This document shows, piece after piece, positions 44,976 through 56,645 of a DNA stretch of 64,000 nt. The stretch spans positions 34,960,421-35,024,420 of the forward strand of contig NC_132929.1 of the NCBI RefSeq assembly GCF_047675955.1. Reading direction: 5' to 3'. Source of the DNA: Chlorocebus sabaeus (taxonomy: Eukaryota > Chordata > Mammalia > Primates > Cercopithecidae). Below the pieces are notes generated by a model. The model saw nothing but the letters and a program-made list of their open reading frames with translations. It was not told the DNA's origin and made no database searches. Both the position numbers and the translations under genes were made by a program. The first letter of the stretch is position 1, and each line of letters begins with the position of its first letter.

Positions 44976-45706
44976 GTTGTTTTTTAATTCTACCTATGAG
45001 AATAACTGTCCAATAATATACTACTTGGCAAAGAAGCCAAAACAAGAGTGTCGCTTTATGTGAAGTTTCGTTGTCTAAACTGTGGTGTCATGACTAGCTA
45101 ATATAAGATAGCCCATGAATGTTTGCTGAACTAGATTGAACTGAACCAAAGTGGTAAAGACTATCTATGTATGTGATATATATATTGGCCTATTTCCTGA
45201 GAATCGTTAGAAAGAAAAATTGTTTCAAAATCAATGTGCAATAGAATTTTCTATAATGCTTTTCTTGCCTCTGAATTGGGTTTTGGATAAATCAGTTTTA
45301 TTATGAAGCTATTTTAGGATTTCTGGCCACAAACTCTTTGTAGAAAGACTTCTTTCAGACTTCACTCTTGAAAGTGTTATGTTGAGGGCTCAGGTGTATG
45401 CTATATAAAATGTACCGAGGCTGGACTTGCCCTGTTATGTACAACCGCAGTTACCTAAGTTAAGACATAAACATTATTCAAAGGATCTTCCCAATATTTT
45501 GTGCTTTCTCTGCTGCTTGTACCTTAGTTGTAGCTGCTTAAAAAAAATTATTGTGGAATGGATTAGCCACCAATTAATTCATAAGCAAAACATAATATTT
45601 GAGAGAATGAGCCTATACATGAAAAAAAAGTATTACCAAAAACAACAAAGCCAACTGTAGTTTATTCAAAACATATGAAAAATCTATAATTTCTATAAAT
45701 AAAAAA
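44976..45706. other. Non-Alu sequence, nothing recognised
   Basis: AT-rich. A 77-codon frame (45427-45660) has no domain. Confidence 0.5.
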
Positions 45707-45725
45707 GGAAAAAAGGGATTTTCTT

Positions 45726-45967
45726 CCTTTTTTTTTTTTTTTTTTGAGACGGAGTCTCGCTCTGTCGTCGAGGCTGGAGTGCAGTGGCCGGATCTCAGCT
45801 CACTGCAAGCTCCGCCTCCCGGGTTTACGCCATTCTCCTGCCTCAGTCTCCCGAGTAGCTGGGACTACAGGCGCCCGCCACCTCGCCCAGCTAGTTTTTG
45901 TATTTTTTTTTAGTAGAGATGGGGTTTCACCGTGTTAGCCAGGATGGTCTCGATCTCCTGACCTTGT
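45726..45967 (-). mobile_element. 5'-truncated AluY of the Old World monkey type
   Basis: Stops at about Alu position 62 on its head side. It carries 'gtggccggatctcagctc' and 'cccgggtttacgccattc', both variants of the monkey lineage. The duplication of 19 bases (45707-45725 and 45968-45986) has one mismatch. Confidence 0.95.
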
Positions 45968-46145
45968 GGAAAAAAGGAATTTTCTTAACTCTATATTACT
46001 ATTGGCAACAAAAAACAGTCATAAAGAATAACATATTGTGTTTATTGGCTATTAACCCAAGTTTTTAGTTGGTTATTCACAGAATAGTGTCCCAAGATCT
46101 GCACCCCACCTTTGTTCAATGTAAGATTTCTCTTATTTGATGAAA

Positions 46146-46443
46146 CATTTTATTTTATTTTTGAGACAGAGTCTTGCTCTGTCACCCAGGCTGGAGTGCA
46201 GTGGCACAATCTCGGCTCACTGCAACCTCTGCCTCCCAGGTTTGAGCAATGTTCGCGTCTCAGTCTCCTGAGTAGCTGAGATTACAGGTACCTGCCACCA
46301 CGTCCGGCTAGCTTTTGCATTTTTAGTAGAGACAGGTTTCGCCACGTTGGCCAGGCTGGTCTCGAACTCCTATCCTCAAGCTATCCACCCATCTAGGCCT
46401 CCCGAAGTGCTGGGATTACAGGTGTGAGGCACCGCAACTGGCC
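46146..46443 (-). mobile_element. AluS-like, antisense
   Basis: 'gatgaaacatttt' occurs exactly on both sides (about 46138 and 46444). Confidence 0.96.
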
Positions 46444-46726
46444 CGATGAAACATTTTTAAAAAGGAAAATGGATATGGTGGTAATGAAAGGAATGGTAAA
46501 ATTTAGATTGAGTTACTCAGTGCAAAACAATCCCTTGTGCTCTCCTTGTCTGCAGACCTACAACTGTATATAAATATGCAGACACTATTTTCCCTTATCT
46601 TAAAAACGTCCACTAGGCACTACAGATCTCTCCATGGATATTATTTCCCACCTTCTTTACACTGCCGAACTTCTCTAAAGAGTGACCTACACCTTTCTTG
46701 CATTTCTACAGCATCCAGTCTTTTCT

Positions 46727-46974
46727 GTTTTCTTTTCTTTTCTTTTTTTTTTTGAGACAGAGTCTCACTCTGTCGCCCAGGCTGGAGTGCAGTGGCGTGA
46801 TCTTGGCTCGCTGCAAGCTCCGCCTCCCGGGGTCATGCCATTCTCCTGCCTCAGCCTCCCGAGCAACTGGGACTACAGGCGCCCACCACCACGCCCGCCT
46901 AAGTTTTTATATTTTTTAGTAGAGATGTGGTTTCACCGTGTTAGCCAGGATGGTCTCGATCTCCTGACCTCATG
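46727..46974 (-). mobile_element. 5'-truncated AluY
   Basis: Stops at the same Alu position (about 62) as the element 1 kb to the left. 'agcatccagtcttttct' and 'agcatccagtcctttct' flank it. Confidence 0.95.
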
Positions 46975-46991
46975 AGCATCCAGTCCTTTCT

Positions 46992-47563
46992 TAACCCACA
47001 GCAATCTGATAGCTAAAAAACACTCCTGAGGGTCACCAATGACTTTCTATTCACTAAATTTTCTTGGCTTTCTGCAGGGCTTGTCCCCTGGAAACTTTCT
47101 GCCCTTGAGCCTTCTCACCTGTGTCTTCTCTGACATTGTCCTCACCCTTACATCTCTGAGTCTTCCTCATTGCTCCCAGTGGGAACCTTCTTCCTCCTCC
47201 TGGTCCCTACATATGACTATTCCTCGTGGTCCAATTCTTTAGCATTCTAGTATTGAGAATGAACAATGTGTAACACACATCCCAGTGGATCTCAACAAAC
47301 CATGGTTGAGAATTGCTGAGGACTAAACAAAGTGTTAACTCTTTATCTATCCCAAACTCACCATGGCCTTGGCCTAACTGCTTTCTAGCCTTCTTACAAA
47401 CACCACGTTGACCTACACAAGCCCTTGACCTCTAGCTACCTAGAGGAGCCTGCTTACTAGCCTTACAAATGTCGTGTGTATCTCATGTTCATGACTAATG
47501 GCAGTGCAGAAACACAAGTAGAACCAGAGCCCCGCCATGGAATAAATCACTTAAACAATTCCA
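46992..47563. other. Non-Alu sequence, possibly old L2
   Basis: 47030-47240 has an L2-like flavour ('gagggtcaccaatgacttt') but is too diverged to call. No gene. Confidence 0.4.
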
Positions 47564-47881
47564 GCCGGGCGCGGTGGCTCATGCCTGTAATCCCAGCACT
47601 TTGGGTGTCTGAGGCGGGTGGATCACGAGGTTAAGAGATGGAGACCATCCTGGCCAACATGACAAGACCTCATCTCTACTAAAAATACAAAAATTAGCTG
47701 GGCGTGGTGGCGCCCGTGCCTATAGTCCCAGCTGCTCTGGAGGCTGAGGCGGGAGAATCACTTGAACCCGGGAGGTGGAGGTTGCAGTGAGCCGAGATCA
47801 CGCCACTACACTCCAGCCTGGCTACAGAGCAAGACTCCGTCTCAAACAAACAAACAAACAACAACAACAAAAAATAAATAA
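47564..47881 (+). mobile_element. AluS/Y-like
   Basis: Head 'gccgggcgcggtggctcatg', tail of (AAAC)n, (AAC)n and (AAAT)n. Confidence 0.95.
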
Positions 47882-47895
47882 ATTCCCACCCAGTT

Positions 47896-48207
47896 GGGCT
47901 GAGTGTGGCAGCTCACTCCTGTAATCCTAGCACCTGGGGATGACGAGGTGGGTGGATCACCTGAGGTCAGGAGGTCAAGACCAGCCTGGCCAACATGGCA
48001 AACCCCCTCTCTGCTAAAAATAAAAAAAGTTAGTTGGGCATGGTGGTACACGTCTGTAGTCCCAGCTACTCGGGAGGCTGACACAGGAGAATCACCTGAA
48101 CCCGGGAGGCAGAGGTTGCAGTGAGCCGAGATCGAGCCATTGCACTTCAGCCTGGGTGACAGAGTGAGACAGTGAGACTCTGTCTCAAAAGAAAGAAAAA
48201 AAAACGA
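47896..48207 (+). mobile_element. AluS-like
   Basis: Head 'gggctgagtgtggcagctca'. The pentamer 'gagacagt' step is duplicated near the tail. It follows the previous Alu after about 15 bases. Confidence 0.94.
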
Positions 48208-49489
48208 ATTTCCATTGTGTCTAGCATAATATACTGCACAAATTATTTGTATTTAAATGACTGCTTTCTAAATAGTATTACAGCCATCGAGTTTATAGAG
48301 TTGTTCTCTTTGGTAATTTTTTTGGTAACCTTTGCAGCATAAAATAATTTGTGATAAACCATGGCTTTTTAATTGAAGTAATGCAAGAAAAACTCCATCT
48401 CCTGTAATGAGTTACAATCAAAGTGATTCTGGAAAAAATGGATATTTCATTGCAATTTAGCCTACAGAAATAGGGAAAGAGTTGGAAAGAAACTAGTGTA
48501 GACTTAATCATTGTACATTAAAGTTTGTCCCCTTGGGATTCAAAACAAATCACTTGGAAAGAAAAATGATAGATAAGAAGTGGGAAGTCGTGGGCCTGAT
48601 TCAAGACCGCGTTGAAAGCCGTGTTCTTAGGAGAAATTCATGTTTTGAAATAATTATTAATACAATTATTTGTCTTATTTGCTAATTGGTATGATTTTTA
48701 TAAAGGAAATGAAAGTTAGCCTAAATAGAAGGTACCGACATATGGCAAGAGCCCCTCACTTTCCAGGTCCTCTCCTTCCCTACCTTTGAGAGTGAGGGAG
48801 TCTTACAGCAAATGAAAAATCAAAGTTCGGTTTTGATGGCCAGAAGTAAGAAGGCACTTCCTCTGTTTTATAGGTACTCCATTCTGAGGAATATTAGGAT
48901 CTACTACCACTCTCCTAGGAAGCCAGGAATGGGTGCCTTGAGGCTCTGGCACCTCAAGTTACAGTAGAGGGGGTAGGGTCGGTATTGGGGTGGGCGGGGA
49001 AAGGGTACAATAATAAGAGGAGGAGGAAACAAGACAGAGGGGACGTCATGTGTCCATCTGAGATGCTCTCCATATGCACTGACAGGCACCCCGATGGAGA
49101 CAGGCAAGAAACATTTTGAACCTTTTTCTAGACTCTTGGTGATGGACTCTAGGTTTGAATGGGTACTTTCTGCTAACATATGCACACCTTTCCAGATGTT
49201 GTGGCAAATTACAGCGAGAAAGTCACTGGGACACTGAATGACAGTGTCATCACCACGACATAGGATCCAATTCAATATGTATTTACCTAGTACGTACCAT
49301 GCACCAAGCAGTGAGAATCTAACCCAGAGAGGAAAAAATAATCATTGAGCCTTTGCAGCACTAAAGAGATGCTGTTAGATCAGATCTACACATCACAAGA
49401 CTCAAGGCCATTACTCTCCTGGGCACAACGGCAGTGTTACATGTGTCTGTGATTATTTGGTGAATGCTTGTCAGGCTCTAAGCTGTGTT
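48208..49489. other. Non-Alu sequence, nothing recognised
   Basis: A 123-codon minus-strand frame (48904-49275) has no domain, signal or splice support. It is worth checking only because the stretch is repeat-poor. Confidence 0.45.
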
Positions 49490-49715
49490 CGAGCAGAAAG
49501 TGATGTCTCTTTTTTTCATCTTCACCATTGTGTCTCAGGGCTAAGCATAGTTTCTAGCACTTGGCAGGCATCCAATAGATACTGTTGTCTGAATGAATGT
49601 TACAGATGCATTAGCGCTTTGTGAACGGTATTAGCCCATTTTACTGGTGAGGAAACAGTCGCAGAATACCCAAGATCACACACAAATAACGGTCTTTAAT
49701 ACTAACAGCCCCTAA
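49490..49715. mobile_element. L2/MIR-like remnants
   Basis: 'gcacttggcaggcatccaat' followed by 'gtctgaatgaatg' is like an L2 end, then 'cattttactggtgaggaaac' is like an antisense MIR. Confidence 0.55.
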
Positions 49716-49783
49716 ATAATAATCCTGCGGGAGCGAGGATTCCAAAAACGCTCAGTTGAATCCACAGTTCGGGCTCTTCTACC

Positions 49784-49853
49784 ATGTCGGGCTCCTTCCC
49801 CTGGGTTGGAAGGGCTCAGGCTCGGGGGAGACAGACAGGAGCCCCTGTGCTGG
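49784..49853 (+). other. Possible upstream alternative exon
   Basis: An ATG at 49784 opens 23 codons (MSGSFPWVGRAQARGRQTGA and on) that run into a near-perfect splice donor, gg|gtaagta, at 49854. It lies about 0.95 kb upstream of the CpG-island start and in moderately CpG-rich sequence. Only the start and donor are visible; there is no promoter or transcript evidence, and such pairs occur by chance. Confidence 0.25.
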
Positions 49854-50419
49854 GTAAGTACCGGTGTCTGCGGAGGAGGCACGAACCAGATGAGGCGAGG
49901 CGGGCAAAGGTCGTGTCCCCCTCAACTCCGCTAAAATCCCGCCCACCGAGAGGAAGAATAATTATGAGTGAATGGGTTTGCGCGTCCTGGTGAGAATCCA
50001 AAATCGAGAGGAAGGTGGAAAGAGCCAGGACGCGCTGGGAGGGGATGAAGCTGATAGGAGAAGAAAGGACTGGGAAGAGGAGGGGTGTTCGCGGTTCTTT
50101 CTTGCGTCGTGTCTGCTGCGATGAGACACGATCCTGGGTCCTAACTGCAGGTGTCAAGGAGATTCAGTAAATGACACTTGGCAGCCCCGGAGGGTTCGTT
50201 CACCTGCACAGGTGGGGCGTCACCGTGGCCTAATCAAATAACTTCTCCCCAATTTGAGGTGAGGCGGGGGAGATAACTATTTTTGTGGGAAAGCGGTTTA
50301 GTAAATAAGGTATATTGGGGCTCTGGAGAGAATTGCAATGCCACCACCGTGGCTATGATCTCCATCAGGCACCATTTCAACACGTCTCCAAATCAACCAT
50401 CCCTACAACAGGATTTATT

Positions 50420-50940
50420 TTCCAATGAGCGAAATCCCCGCCCGCCAACTCCAAGGCTCTTGGATGCGAGCTCTGTGGGAAACAGCAGCGACGAGCAGAG
50501 GCTATTTTGGGTGTGGGAACGAGGAGGGAGGAGGGGCGGCGCCGCCAGGCTGGGCGCGGGTGCGCGGGGAAAGCCTCCAGCTCGGGCTGCCACGGCAACC
50601 GCGTCCAGGCAACGCGCCCGGAAGCGGCTCGGGCGGCGCGCGGCGGCTCGCGCCCCCCGGGAGCCGCGAACCCTGCCGGGCCGCGCGCCGGGCCAGGCGG
50701 CAGGCGCGCGCTGATTGGACGGCGCTCCCCGCGGCGCGGGCCCGCAGCCGGGCGCCCTGCTCAGCCAGCGCCAGCGGCCGCCGCACCCAACCGCGCCGGT
50801 GAGGATATGGGCAGCCGTGGCGCGCCCGCCCCGCGCGCCGGTGAGTGCCGCGCCCCGGGAACCCCGACCGGGCGGCCTCCGGGGCTGGGCGGCGGGAGCT
50901 CCCTGGGACGGCCAGTGACCTTGGGGCAGCCGCTCAGGAG
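50420..50940 (+). promoter_or_regulatory. CpG-island promoter without a TATA box
   Basis: CpG density rises sharply here and falls again after about 50940. The island contains a GC box ('gaggggcggcgcc', 50531), many GCGC steps, and an inverted CCAAT box (ATTGG, 50714-50718, in 'gctgattggacgg') about 90 bases before the first good start codon. There is no TATA box. This is the usual build of a housekeeping or developmental mammalian promoter. Direction is inferred from the exon and donor on the plus strand; a divergent minus-strand transcript is possible. Confidence 0.8.
50807..50840 (+). CDS. Candidate first coding exon of an unidentified gene
   Basis: ATG at 50807 in a good context (G at -3, G at +4) opens 11 codons, MGSRGAPAPRA, plus one base (phase 1), ending at a strong splice donor, GTGAGT, at 50841. 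The 5' UTR lies in the CpG island. A second donor, GTGAGG, at 50799 would remove this start codon and make exon 1 non-coding. The peptide is too short and Ala/Pro/Arg-rich to identify a family, and I do not recognise the gene. No second exon is recognisable in the next 13 kb, which would be intron 1. The long frames overlapping the island on both strands come from its high GC content. Confidence 0.45.
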
Positions 50941-52704
50941 ATAGGCGTAGGGGAGAGAGAACTGCGCGTGGCCCATGTGACATGCTGCGGGCGAGAGGGT
51001 TAACTGCATGTGACGCGAAGGGCTGAAGTTGGGCACAGAGCGCAACTGGCGTTGCATTTTCGCGGGGGCTGCATGCTAGCGAACCAACCGACGCCCGAGG
51101 GACTGTTTGGGGGTGCTGGGGTGGTGCACGGATTGCCAGGGGTAAAGGCGAGTCAGCCGAGCCACGACTCAGAGTGAGTGACCTTGGGCAGGTTAACCAT
51201 ATGCTCTTCCGCCTCTTCGCTTTTTCTCATCTTTCAAAGGAGGGGCTAGGGGGTCTTTGCAGTTCCAGAATGCTGTTGTGCCATCCTACTGCGAGCTGAG
51301 AAAGAGCCCTAAAGTACGGTTCTGCAGGTACCGGAGATGCAAAGCTTGACCATGTTTATTCTAGGAGGGGTTTCCGTTAATTGGCTCCTAAAGTGGCAAG
51401 AAATGTTATCATTGTCTGGAAGATTATGGAGCAAGCAGTCGGTGGTCCGGAGAACGGCTTCTTAAGATGCACAGGTTAAAACCTCTTAGGTGCCCTAAAG
51501 ACATGAACAAAATCAGGATTAATGCTCCTAAGTTCTTCTTTCCTGTAGTTAATCTAATAGGAAACTTTGTATTTGAACAGGTAAAATCAAAACCCAATCG
51601 TGGCAGGCAGCAGCAAATTAAGTGAGTCATTTCTTCAATGTGCACGAGGTTTATGTGTGTGTGTGCGCGTGTGTGTGTGCGTGTGTGCGCGTGCGCTCTC
51701 GTCCTCAGCTTGAAGTCTGTGTACGGCAGTGTTAGAAATTATTTCATAGGAGTAACCAGAAATAACGCTAGAATGATTCGAATCCACAAAAGTGCAGCTC
51801 TCTCAGAAGCAGGGGCAAAGATTTGCAACTTGCTTTTAAAATAAGAGTTAGGTTTGTAGAGAATAAATATTGAGAACCATTCCCAGGTTTGCACACTGTA
51901 TCTGTCTTGTGTGCCCTGTCGCTGAACGTGTGTGTGTGTGTGTGTGTGTTGGGGGGCGGGGGGATTCCGTGGCACTTATCCTATTTTTAGCATTGACTGG
52001 TACTAAAAAAGACACTTAGGCCCCCTTCCATATCCACTGTCTATAAACTTCCCTCTTCCACGGAGCGGAATGGAGGAAGTACCCTCTCACAGGTATCCCT
52101 GGTTGCCCCTTCTGACTTTCTACTTAAAGGCTGCCCTTGATTTTCATTCGAATCTGATTTCATCTGTATAAGAATGTGGGCTGGGAAGACACAGTTTCCA
52201 ATGTTAATGAATAAGCTTCTGCAAGCTTGTTTACCTGAGGGCTTAATAACCTCTAATGTGTTACATGTTAGAAATCTGATAGCATGTGGACAGAACAATC
52301 CTGAGTGCCCAGGGATTCAGCCACGAAGCCCTACCAACCCTTTAATGAACCACACCACATGGTGCTTGGAACCCTCCTTAGTGCATTATTCAGCCTCGTC
52401 TCTCTGCAGGCCACTGGGCTGTGTCACTCCGACCTGGCTTTCAATGTCTTGTTTCTTCTATCCTGCAGCCACACTCTTGCATTTTCATTTTTTCTGTAGC
52501 TGAGCCCACCTTCTCTCCTGAGCGCCAGAGCCTGAGTGAACAACTTCCCGCAGAAGAGCCTTCTCTAGTGTCCTCTGCCTCTCACCAGAGTAGGGAGGCT
52601 CTTCCACTTGCTCCTTAGTGCTGCCTGCAAACCAGTGCACCATCACCAACCAAGTCTTTCGGAAGGTAGTGCTGTCTGCTTATGCCCCTACCCTCCTTAT
52701 CTTC
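50941..52704. other. Start of the putative first intron
   Basis: Alu-free. Contains (TG)n stretches at about 51653-51692 and 51929-51949 and no recognisable exon. Low-order intronic regulatory sites cannot be judged by eye. Confidence 0.5.
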
Positions 52705-52860
52705 TGGTCCCATGCTTCCCAAACCTCAGGGCTCCTCAGAATCACCTGGGACATGTTGAAAAACTTGGTCTTTGGACTCCCTCAGATATACCAAATTAGA
52801 ATCATTGGGGGCTGGGGTAGGGTGAGGGAGTAAGACCTAAAAATCCCTGTTTTAAAAACA
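52705..52860 (+). mobile_element. MER5A-like hAT DNA transposon
   Basis: 'catgcttcccaaacctcagg', 'cagaatcacctgggacatgt' and 'aatccctgttttaaaaac' resemble a worn MER5A. Confidence 0.6.
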
Positions 52861-53810
52861 AACCCCAAAAGGAGGAACAGCAGGAGAGGATGAAGAGAAG
52901 ACAGAACTCTCTGGGCAGTTCTGATGTACACCCAGGTACAGTGGGGATCTCTTCACTTAATGCTACAAAAAAGTGATAAACAAACAAAAAACGTGAGCAG
53001 CCAGCTTCATTCTCTTCTCTGTTTGTCTTTTACCAGGGACTTTGGGGTTTGTGTTGAAGCTCTCTTAATTCTTTGACCTTGAAGTTCCTCAACATCTATT
53101 CCTAGAGCCTCAGTTTCCACTTTGCTTCAGCTAACATCTTGGACTTGTTCAGTCTTGAGCAAGACGGAACCTTCGAGATCTTGAACTTGGACTTCAGCCT
53201 ATTTAGCTGATGCTACCCACATACTGCTCTGGATTTTAACCATCGCCGAGGACCCTGATCCCTTAAGCACTTGCTGTTCCAATCCTTCAGCCCATCTGTG
53301 ACTCTGTTTCTCCACTTGGGGCATGTAGGTTGCTAGCCATTTCTGTTCTGTCTGGGATCCCAGAATCCTTTGTTTCAATGTGTTGGGCTTCTCATATTCC
53401 AGTCCTCAATCCAAAATCACCCCCCTTACTTGCTTATTCTTCTCCCAGCCTGCCACATTATCCAGGAGGAAGTCACAAAGACTTTTGGACAGGTTCCATT
53501 GAAAATTTATGCTGGCTCTAATTTCACCAGATAAATTCCCACTTTACCTTCCTCAAGACCCCCAAGTGTCTTTCTCTTCCTCTCTTTGTCCTTCTTTATT
53601 TCCTCTTTCTCAAAGGAAGAAAATGTCTACAAGTCCCTTCCCCAAGGTTAATCCACATGCACTCCACACTCTTCATTCTCTGGTCTCGATTCCTTCCTTC
53701 TCACCTCTTTTGGGAACTGGCTGCATTTGTTGTTCCTCTTCTCCCGTGTCTTTGGTCCTTCCCTACTCCGCCCCAGCCCTTACTCCCCATAAGAAATTAT
53801 GGTAGGGTCC
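52861..53810. other. Non-Alu sequence, nothing recognised
   Basis: Pyrimidine-rich in parts. No exon with both splice sites can be supported. Confidence 0.45.
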
Positions 53811-54035
53811 TCGCTCTGTCCAATAGAATTTTCTGTGGTGAGAAAAATATTTTATATCTGCACTGTCTCATAGGGTGGTCACTATCCACATGTGGCTCTT
53901 CAGCACACGAAATGTGGCTAGTGTGACTGAGAACCAAGTTTTCCATTTTAGTAAATTGTGAACTAATTTAAATCCAATTGAGGTAGTCAGATAGGGCCAA
54001 TGGCTCTCGTATGGGGCAGCACTGTTCTTGACCCT
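53811..54035. mobile_element. hAT-type DNA transposon fossil
   Basis: 'tgtccaatagaattttctg', 'gtcactatccacatgtggct' and 'cgaaatgtggctagtgtgac' match a common short hAT/Charlie-related repeat. Exact family not assigned. Confidence 0.65.
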
Positions 54036-54769
54036 GCTACTCTGTTGAACTGTCCTCAGGTTGTCTTCTTTGTCCACTAACCTATTCTGGTTTCACCCTC
54101 ATCTTTGTTGAAACTGCTTCCTTGGAGGGCTCTGGCTTAGGTGTCCTGGCTGCAGATCTGAGGCCTTTGCCCTGTCCTTCTTCTCCTTGGTCCCTGCCCT
54201 GCGTCTCCTGGCAGCGGTCAGCCCTTTGTGCCTCTCTCTCTCCCTGTCTCCATGACACTGGTTGTCCAGGCCTACTCAAACCTCATTTGTTTCCTTTTTC
54301 TTCCTGGCCTGTAGACACAGGGATGCTGTGAGATCCTGTCCTTGGTCTTTCTTTTCCTTTTCCTCTTCCCTTCTCCCTGCCCCAGCCTCCCCTCTGAGCC
54401 CGCAGTTGTATTTAAAGAGCACTGGGCGCCCTCGCCCACTTGTACTACTTCCTCTAATCCTTACTCCAACTCTGTGAGGGAGAGACTCTGATTACTCCTG
54501 TTATGTAGGTGCAGAAATTGAAGTCGAGGGAGATTTGAATAACTTAAAGAAAACACTGCTTTCAAGGAGCAGATCTGGGAAAGAGACTCCACCAGTCTGA
54601 CCTTAGAGCCCCACTTTTAACCCTGTTTACTCAGGGCCCCCAGGTACCTTCAAATCTATATTTTGGGCCCTGAGCTGTCTCCCACTTTTCACTCAGAATG
54701 TAATACTCAGAAGCCTGGCTGCTTTGTCTCTACCTTGTCATCCTGGCTTCTGTAATAATTTTTCCCCTT
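54036..54769. other. Non-Alu sequence with a MIR-like piece
   Basis: 54400-54610 reads like antisense MIR ('gtacttcctctaatccttac'-type core, 'gtgcagaaattgaagtcgag'). Otherwise pyrimidine-rich. Confidence 0.45.
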
Positions 54770-54821
54770 TTTAAACCTTTTACTTTGAATAATTCAAATT
54801 TATAGAAAAGTTACAATAATT

Positions 54822-55130
54822 GGCCAGGTACAGTGGCTCACGCCTGTAATCCCAGCACTTTGGGAGGTCAAGGTGGGTGGATCACCTGAGGTCAGGAGTT
54901 CCAGACCAGCCTGGCTAACGTATAGTGAAACCCCGTCTCTACTGAAAAAATACAAAAATTAGTTGGGCATGGTAGCGAGTGCCTCTAATCCCAGCTACTC
55001 AGGAGGCTGAGGCAGGAGAATTGCTTGAACCCAGGAGGTGGAGGTTGCAGTGAGCTGAGGTCGTGCCACTGCACTCCAGCCTGGGCGACAGAGCAAGACT
55101 CCGTCTCTAAAAAAAGAAAGAAAGAAAAGT
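54822..55130 (+). mobile_element. AluS-like
   Basis: Head 'ggccaggtacagtggctcac'. Flanks 'aaaagttacaataatt' and 'aaaagtcgtaataatt'. Confidence 0.95.
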
Positions 55131-55544
55131 CGTAATAATTAAAATAATTCCCAACATACCTTTCAACCAAATTCTCTAAATATTAATTTTTAACATGCTT
55201 GCTTTACCTTTCTCACTCTGTCATATTCTCTCGTTCTCTGTCTCTGTGTCTGTGTGTCTATGTGCTTATGCACACACATATGTACACACACACACACACA
55301 TACATACATATGTTGTCATTTTCCCTGAACCATTTTAGAGTAAGTTGTAGACATGGTACACCTTTGTCCTCCTAAACACTCAAGTGTATATTTCCTTTTA
55401 AAAAGGACATTTTCTTGTATAAGTGCCAAAATCGAAAAATTAGCATTGAGAGCTATTATCTAATCAACAGGCCTTATTCATGTGTCATCTGTTGACCTAA
55501 TAGTGTCCTTCATAGCAAAAGAGGAGAAAAAAAGATCTTTATTG

Positions 55545-55826
55545 TTTTGTTTTGTTTTTGAGACAGAGTCTTGCTTGGTTGCCCAGGCTGGAGCGTAATG
55601 GCACGATCTCAGCTCACTGCAGCCTCCACCTCCCCGGTTCAAGCAATTCTCCTGCCTCAGCCTCTGGAGTAGCTGGGATTACAGGCATCTGCCATCATGC
55701 ATGGCTAACTTTTGTAATTTTGTAGAGATGGGGTTTCACCATGTTGGCCAGGTCTGACCTCAGGTGATACGCCCACCTCGGCCTTCCAAAGTGCTGGGAT
55801 TATGGGCATGAGCCGCCGCACCTGGC
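55545..55826 (-). mobile_element. AluS-like, antisense
   Basis: Antisense Alu with about 20 bases missing near 'ttggccaggtctgacctc', ending 'gagccgccgcacctggcc'. Confidence 0.95.
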
Positions 55827-56399
55827 CAAAAAAATCTTTAAAAAAAAAATATGTTTTCTGGTCCAGGATCCAATCCAGGATCTGTGTTACATTCGTTGTC
55901 ATGCCTATTTCCTCTAATCTGGGACAATTTCCCAGTCATTCTGTCTCTCGTGAACCTTGACACGTTTGAAGTGTGCAGTCCAGTTATGTAGTAGAATGCC
56001 CTGTAGCTTGGCCTTGTCTGATGTTTCTCATGAGTAGTGGAGTGTATCCTTCTCAGCGCATTCCTTGATGACATTAGTGCCGTCATCCTCTTCTCTGTAA
56101 CCAGAGCTTGAACACCTGGGGTTATTCTGACTTTCTGTTGCTTGCCTTCCCATATCCAGCCGGTCATTGGGTCAAGTTGAGGTGTTCCCTGCACAATCTC
56201 CCTCCATTCGTGCCTTCCTTTCTGCTCCTACCGTCTCTCTCCTGTTTGGGGCAGTTGTGGAGTGAAGGCCTGTGCACACTGGCCTCAATTGACTGTTCCA
56301 GCCTAATCAGCCACTGCTTAGCAACAGGAACCCAAGGGTCCCATAGTCCTCAGCAATCGGTATTTCCTCTGCTTTGCCCCCTCTCCACCCCTTCTCATG

Positions 56400-56645
56400 C
56401 TGCTCTGAATTCACATCATTTACCCCTTTGAATATCAGACTCAAATGCCTGTTCCTCAAATGCTTTTCCTGATGGCCCAGTTCAAACTGATCCTGCCTTC
56501 TGCCCAGTGGCACTGGCCAGCCCCTCCGTTCTTGCACAGTGGCTTGCTAATGTTATTTCCCTGCAGAATGGAAGTTCCTGCAGTGCGGGGGCTGTGTCTT
56601 GTTCAGCACTGTAAAGGCTCAATGAATATTTGTTGACTGGACTAA
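56400..56645 (+). mobile_element. L2 LINE 3' end
   Basis: 'tcaaatgcttttcctgatgg', 'atggaagttcctgcagtgc' and 'ggctcaatgaatatttgttg' follow the order of an L2 end. Confidence 0.65.

Larger units (their letters stand above)
54770..56110. mobile_element. Old LINE-derived sequence (L1M-like) with two Alus
   Basis: 'ccattttagagtaagttgta', 'atctgttgacctaatagtgt' and 'ggtccaggatccaatccagg' followed by 'acacgtttgaagtgtgcagt' belong to one old dispersed LINE, cut by two Alus. Microsatellite CA runs lie at 55283-55320. Confidence 0.55.

Noticed and set aside
48904..49275. 123-codon minus-strand frame in repeat-poor DNA
   Set aside because: No recognisable family and no promoter or splice support, so it was not called.
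50393..50983. 196-codon minus-strand frame over the CpG island
   Set aside because: High GC keeps all frames open. The residues are low-complexity Ala/Pro/Arg/Gly with no domain, and other frames here are equally long.
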